Part shown: piece by piece, positions 44,033 through 54,424 of the stretch
Position numbering within the stretch: position 1 is the first letter of the stretch
Layout of the letters: every line of letters begins with the position of its first letter
Origin: Cylindrodendrum hubeiense
Taxonomy: Eukaryota > Ascomycota > Sordariomycetes > Hypocreales > Nectriaceae
Assembly: GCA_014621425.1 (NCBI GenBank)
Contig: JAANBB010000171.1
Span: forward strand, 1-64,000
Direction of reading: 5' to 3'
DNA length: 64,000 nt
The notes under the pieces: model-generated
Databases searched by the model: none
Seen by the model: the letters and a program-made list of their open reading frames with translations, nothing else
What the model was told of the DNA's origin: nothing
Position numbers and translations under genes: made by a program

Positions 44033-44723
44033 GAGCAAGTGGGAGGTGCGGTGGAGGTTAGGTTGGCGTGCGTGGATAGCGGGCTGGATGCGGGATTTGC
44101 ACTGCGTGCCTACACGCCTAGAGGTAGGTCGTAAGGGTGAGAAGTTAGTTTGGCATTGCAGTGGAGGTTGTCGTTGGGTGGACAGTGAGGGCCCGGCGAT
44201 CGCCCGAGTGCCCGGAAGGCCAGGAAAAAGCACCTCCAGCCACTACGGCTCAGTGCAAGTGCGCTGCAAGCACGGCGCAAGTGCATTGTGACTGAAGCGC
44301 CGGGGCTTGCAAGTGTAAGTGGCAGCACGTACCTACCTGGTGGGTGCCAGTGTAAATCGAAGGAGCCCAGCCCCTCCCTTTGTTGCCTCGTTTCGTTCTC
44401 TCTCATTCACACCCCACTCTTCTCTTCGTCACAATCAAGTCGTCAGGCAAGAGTCGATTTCAGCAAGGCGGCCGCGGCTCGTTCGTTGGTAACAGGGACC
44501 TGGACACGCAGCCTGTGGCACGGCCATGGCATGGATGGCATGGACGCCGACGGCGCCTCCTTTTTACGGCGGTACGAAATAGTATCGAAGCTGGTGAGGG
44601 TGTGCTACGTAAGGTATGGTTAGGGGGACGACCTAGCTACAGGCATTTAGTGGCCCTCGATGAGTGGGTGGTTTGCCCTGGAATCCCTGGACCGCCCTGA
44701 CGCCCCGGACTCGTAGTACTGGC

Positions 44724-44759
44724 GGGCTCTGACTGGGCTCTGACTGGTGGGCTCTGACT
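44724..44759. repeat. Three copies of GGGCTCTGACT
   Basis: Copies start at 44724, 44735 and 44749 (spacing 11 and 14 bases). Short tandem duplication in non-coding DNA. Confidence 0.7.
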
Positions 44760-47700
44760 GATGTGCCCACTCTTCCAAGTGTCCAGCGTCGACCCTCCGC
44801 CATGTGCTCCTTCCTCCAAATTGGCCCAATACAGCACGCGCCAATTGCACCAAGCCGCCTCCCTGACCAACAACCCTCGTGCCTGCCGTCGCTGCTACCT
44901 CCTCTCACTTACCTCCAACGTTGGTTGACTTGGGATGTTTGGCCTGGGTTAGCTGGTTTTGCCTGGTTTTGCCTGGGTTGGTGTCACCTTCCCTTTCGCT
45001 ACCTTGCCGGTACGTACCAGGTACTCAACTGGGCAACACCTCGAGCTGAGGTCACTTCTCATTGCTTTTCATTTGCGTCCTGCTTCCTGCTGAACGCCCA
45101 CCGTCAATCCGTCGACGTTCATCCCTGCAGCCGGCCCAGACGACCTTCGCCCAAGACAGAGACCCTCCCCGCCCTCCAGGACCCTCTCGCTCGCCTGCGA
45201 TTGGCTCGCTGGTCCGTTGGTTGGCCCGACTAAATGATTTCATTCTTTCATTCTATTCACTCTCTGACTGCGTACGGAGTACTCAAGGCTGTCGATGGGA
45301 CCCCTAGTCCAAGCCAGGACCCCTTCCTTCCAGCAAAGTGGCTCCGGCTGATGACGCCAATGCACCACCCTGTATCCAATGCTGGCTGTTCTGCCTTGCT
45401 CGGCGCAGTTGAGCGCACGCCAGCAAGCAGGAGTCAGAGGAGTCAAAGAGTAGAAACTCGGTCTGCGACTCCACGTCCGAGAAGAGGCGGCGGCACGGGA
45501 TGCACCATGGGCCCTCCCTGACGTCTTGGGATTTGCCCACCACATGGCACGCCACCCCGGCAGAGACAGACTGAAAGATGCCCGTCCCTCCCAATTGCCT
45601 CCTTCGTCAGTTGCCCAGCTAGACTGGAAACACAACGTTGAAGAGAGACGAGACAGTCATTTCCTCTCGGTGCCGCCGCGATCAACGCCTGCTCGGCACA
45701 GGACAGGCCGGCCAGCACGGGACGGGACAGAGGATCAGTGTGTCGTCTCCAAGGTGACTTGTGCCGTCGTACGGAGACCGCCCGACAACTAACTGCAATG
45801 GACACATTCCGCATTCCCCATGTGTTGTCGACGTCAATGAGGCGTGTGGATTTGCATTCAAACAGTGGGTGCAATGCAGCGTGCACCACACAACACAGCG
45901 CCGACGCAGGCGACCGGCCTTGCCTGGCATGCACAAGCTCGGGCAGACCAAGTGTCATCCTCACGGACACCTGTATCCGATCCAAGGTACAGGCCCCGGC
46001 ACCAAAAGGCTTGCTGCCTCTAATGTCTTTCCTGGCCTCCGTGCTGTACTATCTCGGCTCCTAGTCCGGTGCTTTGTACCTCGTACCTCCATACAGGACT
46101 CAGATTTGCCCTCCAGTGTGTGTGTCATCCGTTTGGTAGGCACCCGACATGGAGTCTGGAATGCAGAGGCCGTGTTCCAGCAGCAAGCCTCGCGCATTTA
46201 CGCAAGGTAGTATGCCCTCAATGCGCCCGCCAGAAGGACCTGCCTCACAGGCTCTGGATAGCACAACGCCGCCAGGTCTCGGCGGAACCAGGTTTGGCAA
46301 AGGGGGCGCACCAGAAGGGTGGGTGTTGGGTGGGAAAGGATGTGTGGACTTCGGGGGTGCCTCTCCAAAGACAAGAAAAACCCATGTGTCGATTCCCAGT
46401 GACCGTGCCTTGACGGACTGACGAGCCTGGCTGACGCCGGCGGATACCTGACGGACTGGGACTGGTGGTTTACGACTGGCTGGACTTGGGCTTGGTTTCT
46501 GGATCACCGCCCAGCCAGCGTCATGGCGGCATGTACGAAGTGCAGTGCAGGGGTTTCCAGGCTGACGAAGGAGCCGGACGGTGGCTTTGATTGACGGTGG
46601 TCTAGCGGAGACGCCAGCCCGCTTCCTTGTGGCAGCAGCAGCAAGATACGGGCGACTTGCAAGGGAGAGAGGGGCGTCCGCACTTGCATCCGGCGGCCAG
46701 TCCTGTCAGTCTGAGCCCAACCCAGTGCTCTCGTACTCCCCTCCATACGAAAGTACCATGCTGCTGCCTTTCGTCATCTGGAAGAATTGGGCATTTTGAT
46801 ATGGGTGGCCACGTACGCGGCACAGACAACAACATGTGGGCTTGGCCAGTATTCGTATACCGGAAACACGAATGAAGATGACCCGAACGAGCGAGGGCCG
46901 TATTTCCCAAGCGGCAACCGGATTCTGCTCAAGCTGAACCAAGCCAAGGGTGTTCATCCCAGTTGCCCACACAGCTGTGGGGGGGATGGGACCGGGGCAT
47001 TGGATCGATGGCCGCCCTCCTCTCCGGTCTCTCATACTCTGAATCCTGGGACGGTACGGTACCTTGTCCGGGAATAGCTCCGTCCCAGCATCAGCTAGCG
47101 GAAAGAGCCCACTCAGAAAGCCAGCAAACACAGTATTGAAGTCGGCATTCATATGGTCGCCGCAATGGATCTTTAGCGTAGACCAGGGTCGAGGCCAAGC
47201 CGGACGCAAACTCACGAGTCAACGGCAGGAGGCGAAAAGAAGAAATGATGAGGACAGCACCGATTTCGGCAACGACTGGCAACGACAAGGACTTTTTCGG
47301 ACACACGTCGAGGCCTGCGGACAGTCCGTTTAACTTTCAGCGGTTTCCCTGGTTCCTCTAACTCTGGACTGGTAGGGCAGCCTTCAAGTTTAGGTGGGCA
47401 GCAGCCCAGGTTCCTGAAGAGGCATAAGCGAGGAATTACTGTGGAGCATATGGCCACGGCCGTGGAGCCTGCTCGGCCAGGTTGCCAGGCTTGCCAGGCT
47501 TGCCAACGTCAAGGTACCGCCGCCCGCGAATGACGGTACTAGCACACCCTTGATCGTGGAAATGGACTCAACTTGACGACTTTGACAGTGACAACCGTCG
47601 GAGGAAAGAAAGAGTGGATACGGGGGTGTTTGAAAGGCAAAGGCTGGCTTGGAGCCGATGGCGATAGTGAGGTTGCCGCTTGGCAATAGTGTGTGAGCCG

Positions 47701-47862
47701 GGCTACCTCGTCACAGCCTCATCATGCTCATCAGCTCCGAGGCAGTCTTGAAGATGAAGATGAAGATGAATAAGCCACGACCCATGGAGCACAGAGGGTA
47801 CTCAGTTCAGAAAGCTGCAGGGGCGTGGGGGAGCGGCAAGGCTCGAGTGCACTCCAGGGGGC

Positions 47863-47901
47863 GCTGAAGGGGCGCGCTGAAGGGGCGCGCCGAAGGGGGC
47901 T
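47863..47901. repeat. 13-bp period tandem array (GCTGAAGGGGCGC unit)
   Basis: Copies begin at 47863, 47876 and 47889, the third with one T-to-C change. GC-rich, no coding frame supported across it. Confidence 0.7.
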
Positions 47902-48152
47902 GCACAGCTGGGTGCTGGCCCCCGGCGCGCCAGGGAGAGGGGGCTTTGATGAAGGCGCTGGAACCGCCCCCCGTGGAGGCCTGGAGACGCCGTGCAAACG
48001 CCCTGACGAGAGCGATGAGCACGAGCGTGGAAAAGGAAGAGTGGGTACGGGGCGTGCGGCAGCGTCATGGGGGCGTGCCGTTTGACGACGTGGGTGGATG
48101 GACTCGTCCTCTTGCTATGGTGTCAGCTGGAGGACGCCACGACGGGCCCTGG

Positions 48153-48208
48153 CTCCAGTGGAGGAAGGGTTCCAGTGGAGGGTTCCAGTGGAGGGTTCCA
48201 GCGGGCGG
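48153..48208. repeat. 13-bp period tandem array (TTCCAGTGGAGGG unit)
   Basis: Copies begin at 48170, 48183 and 48196, with an earlier variant at 48153 (spacing 17). Same period as the array 270 bases to its left, but a different unit. It sits about 0.9 kb upstream of the cyclin start. Confidence 0.7.
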
Positions 48209-48556
48209 GCGGCGACTTGGACCTGGGTCCAGAGGGTTCAGGTTCCAGTTAGCGGAAGTGCAAGTGCAAGTGGAAGTGGAGGTACAGGGCGGTTGGCACT
48301 GTACACGGGCGACATGGGCGGGCTACCTGAGCCACTGGGCGGGATACGTACCACCCCCGTGTACATGGGCCATGGGCGCTGGGTAGTGGGTACCTGGGTA
48401 GCGTCTGTACCTGGGGCATGGGGAGTAATGGGGGCCGCGGGTGGGCGTAATGTCTGAGAGAGGAAGCGACACTCCGCCAACGGCATGAGTGAGTCTCCAG
48501 AACGACCATCGAGCTACGCACGCAACCACCAGGCATGGACTGACTTGCGGCTGCGA

Positions 48557-48632
48557 TTCTGTTTTCTTCTTTTTCTTCTCTCCTCCTCCTCCAGTTCCTC
48601 CTCATTCTCCGTCTCCCTCACCTCCCTCACCA
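48557..48632 (+). promoter_or_regulatory. Polypyrimidine tract upstream of the cyclin gene
   Basis: About 76 bases almost entirely C and T. In filamentous fungi such CT tracts usually sit just upstream of transcription starts, so I infer a start near 48630-48700 and a 5' leader of 400 bases or more. Confidence 0.5.
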
Positions 48633-49108
48633 ACCGTTTCCAGTCTCGCCCAATTGACGCCCCGACGCCGTGATTCCCTGTCCCGGTCCGCCGTCTCGAA
48701 CCCAGCGATACCTTCAAGCCGGCACCCCCCGTTCAGCGAACCAACCGCCCGCGGCCCGCAGTACAATCGACGTCTGTCCGAACCGCCTCGTTTGCAGCCG
48801 TTTTGCTTCGCCTCAGGTTAACTCTGTCTGCCGACCATGGCCCTGGCTCGTTTTCGGGTCCTCTGAGCAAACGCAGCATCTGGGTTGCCAACCAAACGCC
48901 CACCACCAACAAGGTATAACAACAATAGCCGCCACTTATACCAACGCAGCAACATACCAACACGGCAACTCCTCGATTTGACCTCCACCTCACCTCTCCG
49001 ACATCTAACCGTCCCAATTCATCGATCCCCCGCGTTGACACCGTTCTTAATCACCGATTCGACCTCGCTCTCCCCGCGCCCCTTCAACAGAGACCACTTC
49101 CACCACAC

Positions 49109-51302
49109 ATGTATTTTGGCATACCACCCGCGACCTCACTCTATCCTCCCTCTCTCATCCACGGATCTGGTTTCCGGAAAGCAGTCCTGCCACCTCCGAG
49201 CATCGATCTTCCAAAGCTCCCCCCTCTCACCCACGACATTGCGTTTCTGGGGAGCGGGCTGAGGACTCCGCCAGTCGACGACATGAGCACCGCATTCCAA
49301 CCCGCGCTGGCCTCCTACGACAGCCATGCCATGCACAACTACCCGGCCGCGATGCCCCAAGCCGCCCGGGCAAAGGCGGCCTTGACCGACTCGAGAAACC
49401 CCCAATACTACCGATATCCCGTCCAACAGCAAGCCCAGCAAACGCAGCAGCTCCAACCACAGCAGCCCTTCCAGATGCCCTCGGCCTCGCAGCCCAGCCT
49501 CAGCTCCGTCTTGTCGGTAACGCAGCCCGGTTCTGTGTCTCGGCAGACCACCGGGCCCTCGACCCCCGCCTCAGGGAGCATTGCGAGTTCGCAAAAGGAG
49601 GGCTCATCATCGAGGAGAGGATCGGAGACGCTCATCTACCACAGTCTGCAAATACCCAAGTGCATCAGCCCCACCGGTGGGAACCTTGCCGACTTTGCTG
49701 CACAGGTAAGCTTTCCGCACCTTGCATCCATTGGGTCCCAACTAACTTTGCAAAGATGACATGTCTGTTCTGGTTCGAGTCTATCGATGAGCTGAAGCAG
49801 GCCGAGTCGATTCGATCCAGGCCACCCAACGCTCTCTTGCCTAGATTGCCATCCCTGGCCAAGCCTTACGACCAGTTCCGAAAATGGGTCTACAGCGTCT
49901 TGTCCACGACACAGGTGACGCAGAATGTCATCCTACTGGCTCTGCTCTTCATCTACCGGTTGAAGATGTCGACACCGCAGATCAAGGGTCGTGCCGGCAG
50001 TGAATATCGTCTTCTGACGGTGGCCCTCATGCTGGGAAACAAGTGTAAGTGGCAGTGTGCTGATCCGTCTTTGGAGACACGGAGCTAATTTGACATGCAG
50101 TTTTGGACGACAACACGTACACAAACAAGACGTGGGCCGAGGTGTCGTGTTTTGCCGTGCAGGAGATTCATGTTATGGAGGTTGAGTTCCTGAGCAACAT
50201 GCGATACAACCTCGTGGCAACCAAGGACCAGTGGGAGGAGTGGTTGGACAAGCTAGCATGCTTCCACGAGTACTACGAGCGAGCCCTCAGACTGCCCGCC
50301 TCGCCGGTTCACGTTCCCTCACCTACTAACAAGACGTACCACTCACCCATCTCGTCGCCTACGGGTACAATGCACCCTATCGCCAACCTACCAGTTACGC
50401 CCACCATCACGGCCAATTTCTCCCCGACCTCGAACCACTCGCAGAACTGGAATGCCTACCAGGCCAACACCATTTCGCCCCTGGCCACGAAGCCTACTAT
50501 TCAGTTCCCCATTACCCGGAAGCGAAGCCCCGAAGGCGATGCACTCGAGCACCCAGCCAAACGGCCCGCTCCTCACCGTGTTGCCCCAGTTGTCTCCGTC
50601 CCAATGGTTACTGCGGCGAGATCCAACAACGCCTCTATCGAGACATCCAGGTTGCCAGTCCCCCATCTTACGCTTGTCACAGAGCCACCGCAGGCAGCGT
50701 TTGCCAACGGCAATGGATACTCGCAACCTGGCCAGCCGATGGCAGCAGCGCCTCAGGGCCACGTCTCCCTTCCTCCTCTGCAACCTGGTGTCCGCGCCAT
50801 GTCGACTGTCTACCAACCATCACCCGTTGCCCTGGTTCAGCAACCTACTCTCCCAGTAACGACTGGTGTCACTATGGCACCAGCTGGATATGCAACCCAC
50901 GCCCCGGTCAACTATGGCACTCCCAACAAGCACCACAGCCCTGGAAACCTCGGCCACTTTAACTCGTCACCCCTGACTGAGCATTTCAGCCAGGCATCCG
51001 CGGTGCCCACGCCCATGGTGCATACGCCCATCTCCAACTCGCCGAGCGTCTACCTCCAGCAGCGACCCAGCCCGTACAAGCCTGTTCGTCACGTCAACAC
51101 GCTGTTGTACCCGCCCCCCTCGGCATCCCTGGACCAGTACCACCTCTCTGTGCCTGTTGCACCGGCGCAGATGCACTACCAGCCCCTGGGCCGACGAAAC
51201 GATCTCAGGACCGGCATTGTGCCCGAGTTCCTCGTCTTCAACCGGGGCCAACACCAGCAGCTGCCCACGCAGGGTCTCCCTCAGGGACACTATCCGTCGT
51301 AG
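49109..51302 (+). CDS. Pho85-type cyclin (Clg1-like)
   Basis: Three exons: 49109-49705, 49756-50044 and 50101-51302, with introns of 50 and 56 nt (donors GTAAG, acceptors AAAG and GCAG). Total 2088 nt, 695 residues. Residues 1-190 are disordered with a Gln cluster (QQQAQQTQQLQPQQ). YHSLQIPKCISPTGGNLADF precedes the fold. The cyclin box (about 225-330) has ILLALLFIYRLKM, SEYRLLTVALMLGNKFLDDN and the motif NKTWAEVS, with LNMRYN-like LSNMRYNL, all typical of the Pho80/Pcl cyclin family. The 365-residue C-terminal tail is Pro/Ser/Thr-rich. Such cyclins activate the Pho85 kinase in nutrient and cell-cycle control. I prefer Clg1 over Pcl1 because of the long tails; this is inference. No TM segment. 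Confidence 0.85.
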
Positions 51303-53346
51303 GAATGTCGGACCAGTTCCCGTTTTATGTGGCATCCGAGCCTGCAACAGCTTGCACCCCGATTCTAGAGGTTACACGTGACCTCAGGAATATTCCACAA
51401 TGTGGTGGTCTGAATGTGTTAGTTTACTGTTTTTGGTTTTTTTAGAATTTTGCATCACATTGCATGGCATGAGGCGTTGGGGAGAGGAACAGGACTTGGC
51501 CAGGCTTTATAGGCTCGACCCGGAACCAGGGCAAGGAGGTCGGCCGAAGGTCACGGATGCATTTGAATTGGAGTTTGTATTATTTTGTCTATGAGGATGC
51601 TTTCACTGGCCTTAGAAGGTCTATGATGGAACATGGCGAGAGGACCTCGCAGCATCTCGGGATGGATTGACTTCGCTGCCCATATGGCACAGGGCATTAG
51701 GATGCATCGACACGCATATGGCGGTCACTGAAGGGGATAGATAGACGCAATGGTCAGCGATGACGGCGTACAGAAGCAGTTGAGACAGGGACTGGAGTGT
51801 CAATTGATTCATGTTGCCTCGAGGCAACAGTCAGTGGCTGCATTTGATTGGTCTACCTCGCTACGTGAAGATTTACAAGCAGTTGAAGATGGTGTGCGGT
51901 GGTGATGTTGACATTGTGGAGTGAGACTGGAGGACTAGGTTCCCTTGTCGAGTGAAGGAAGTATCATGATGACGAGTGGGCATGACAAAAGTGCAAAGGA
52001 TGATGTCAAGGATATTTCCAAATACAGCCAGGGCGGTTAACAAGGGAGATTGAGAGACTGTTGTTTATCTCAATTCATGATGGATAAAACAACCTGGAGT
52101 AATAAACAAAGGCCCAATTAGCATCATAATAAGGCCGGTATGTTTGGGGAATTGATTCCGCTGGCAAGGAAATGATGGTGTGGCAGGGAGGACAGTGGGG
52201 GGGAATGTGCCATGCTGGAGCATCAATAATGAGAGAAGAAAACAGGTAAACAGGAAATCAAGAAACAAACAGGAGTAAATAGGGTGAATGGGGTGGGATG
52301 AATAATAGGATGCAAGGCAAACAATAGCGTGTAACGCAACACAAGGCAGCACAATGCATGCGGCTCGCACAACGAGCCCGTCGAGGAACAGCAGGAACAG
52401 CAGGAGCAACACAGACAGCACAAACAAGACTCGAATCGCATTCTCACTCAGCATTGTCCGTCCGTCTGTGGCCGGCGGCGTGCAGGACTGGAGGATTGGA
52501 GGACTGCAGGTGCCAAACCGCAGGCCGTGCGCTAGGCCGTTTTCTCTGCACGGCAACGCCATCGGGAGCCCATTGCCCATTTGGGGTCCAGCAGCTGCTG
52601 ACGGCTGCCAATCAGCGCCCCGCTGGCGCCCACTGCCCGCGGCCACCGCCCCCAGGCGACGGCCCAGCAACCAGATCCTGTTCCCTCGTCCCTCGCCACG
52701 CCAGCGCCCAGCCCAGCACAGCAGAAGAGAGAGGGAAGAGACCAGCGTCACAACCACCACCGACCGACCAACCGACCAACCGACCGGGCCCGCCGCAGCA
52801 GCAGCATTCACACTCGCTTCTTTTCTATTCATCATCTTCGCTCGCCGCCCATCGCGTCCCTCGTCTCGCCTCCGCCCTTTGCACCCTCCCGTCTCTCGTT
52901 TAGCCGCCGCTTCCTCCCGTCAAGAAAGGGGCGTTTCTGCGTAACCCTCGACTCACGGCCGCGAGACCACCGACGACAAGAACCCCGACACAGCCGCCGA
53001 CGGAACCCACCCTTCCACTCGCCCAAGTCGGCTCTACTCCTGCGACTCCGTATCCCTCAGCCATCTCCAGACTCCCTTGGGTTGTGCCTAGTGGACGAAG
53101 TGGCCCTTGACGCCTTCGTTTTCAGCCCTGTACGAGCCATACGCGTGTCGGCGACTCCGATCTCTCGTCTCCACCGATCTGCTGTGACGGCTGGTTCGAT
53201 TGTTTTCCCTCCTAGGTCTCGACATCGATAGCGACGACTACACTGACGACGACGACTCGTTCTGCCAGAGCTACAATACCGCTCTCGTCACTCGTTCCAC
53301 CTCCGACTAATCTTGCCCGAATCTCTTGACGTGACCACTCGCCATC
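51303..53346. other. 2 kb intergenic region: cyclin 3' flank and CHS7 promoter/leader
   Basis: Plus-strand frames at 52354-52944 and 52358-52903 are Arg/Pro/Ser-rich and lack domains; they are leader shadows. Simple sequence includes GAACAGCAG repeats near 52380-52415 and a CCGACCAA microsatellite near 52752-52790. A CCAATCAG box, a possible HAP-complex site, lies near 52610. Confidence 0.5.
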
Positions 53347-54424
53347 ATGTCAGGCTTCGGCGACTTCACCTCCATCTGCGAGACGGCACCGCTGCCACTA
53401 TGCGCCTCCATCGGTCCTGTGCTTAGTTCCAACGGCCGCGTCGGCATCGAGCCCGACTGCTACGCCAGGAACATCGAGCTGGCAAACACAATCATCTTCG
53501 AGGGCGCCGCCTCGGCTATGCACATCGTAGCCCTCCTCATGACCGTCATCATGATCCTGCACGTCCGTTCCAAGTTCACCGCCGTCGGCCGCAAGGAAAT
53601 CCTCAGCTTCTTCTATCTCTACATGCTTCTCACCTGCATGTCGCTCATCGTCGACGCCGGCGTCGCGCCCCCGGGCAGCGATCCGTATCCGTACTTCGTC
53701 AGTATCCAAAACGGCTTCAGTAGTTCCGTCGTCACCTGTCTACTCATCAACGGCTTCGTGGGATTCCAGTTGTACGAGGATGGTACGCCCTTGTCCGTAT
53801 GGATGATGCGCATCTGCTCTCTCGTCTCCTTCGCCATCACCTTCCTCGTCTCGCTCGCCACCTTTAAGAGCTGGGCCGGCCTGGGTCCCACCAACACCGT
53901 CGGACTCTTCGTCGTCCTGTACCTTCTCAACGCGATCCAGCTGTTTGTGTATGTTGCCATGCAGATTCTGCTGGTGACGAGGACTCTTCATGACCGCTGG
54001 CCCCTCGGCGATATCGCCTTTGGCATCTTCTTCTTCGTGGCCGGCCAGGTCCTCTTGTATGCCTTCAGTGGAAAGATCTGCGTGGCCATCAGCCACTACT
54101 TGGACGGTCTGTTCCTCGCAACTGTATGCAATCTGCTTAGCGTCATGATGGTTTACAAGGTATGTCTTATCGATTCCCGGGCTCCGGCCTGGGTGATTCG
54201 CGTCTGGGGAAATGCAACTAACAATGCGCTAGTACTGGGATTCCATCACCAAGGAAGATCTCGAATTCTCCGTCGGCACAAGGATGAACAACTGGGAGGT
54301 CAAGGAATTGCTTCCCGAGGACGAGCGAAGAGCTACCGTCTTCTCCGAGGACCCTTACGGTCACTCGAGCGCCTACGACCTGCCCTACTCGCCCGGACAG
54401 GCACGATACTCGACCAAGTACTAA
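53347..54424 (+). CDS. CHS7: Chitin synthase export chaperone Chs7
   Basis: Two exons, 53347-54159 and 54233-54424, joined across a 73-nt intron (donor GTATGT, acceptor CTAG). Total 1005 nt, 334 residues. The N-terminus [16 protein letters not shown] is a family signature, and [18 protein letters not shown] leads into the first membrane segment. Seven hydrophobic helices can be counted (about 52-72, 84-106, 118-141, 150-170, 180-207, 222-242, 250-275). The soluble tail includes [14 protein letters not shown] and ends in [11 protein letters not shown]. Chs7 is an endoplasmic reticulum chaperone that lets class IV-type chitin synthase (yeast Chs3) leave the ER, so it supports cell-wall chitin. 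Reading through the intron stays open and gives a different 372-residue C-terminus. Confidence 0.95.

Larger units (their letters stand above)
36729..49108. other. 12.4 kb stretch with no convincing protein gene
   Basis: Between the AAA+ gene and the cyclin start. I read frames on both strands; the longest (183 codons at 42504-43055, 180 at 45443-45985, 169 at 46706-47215, 228 at 37710-38396) are Arg/Pro/Ser/Trp-rich shadows of GC-rich DNA without domains. Base composition varies, with an AT-richer left end (36740-37070). Many short direct duplications occur, listed separately. The right end must hold the cyclin promoter and leader. Unrecognised non-coding RNAs or multi-exon genes with very short exons cannot be excluded by eye. 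Confidence 0.55.

Noticed and set aside
45443..45985. 180-codon minus-strand frame
   Set aside because: No homology or domain-like hydrophobic pattern; other frames in the same place are as long.
48690..48710. B-box-like GGTTCGAGAC on the minus strand, a possible tRNA
   Set aside because: The flanking bases do not form a five-pair T stem and no A box or acceptor stem could be matched.
52354..52944. Overlapping plus-strand frames of 196 and 181 codons before CHS7
   Set aside because: Two different frames are open over the same low-complexity GC-rich DNA; neither shows a domain. Best read as the CHS7 promoter and leader.
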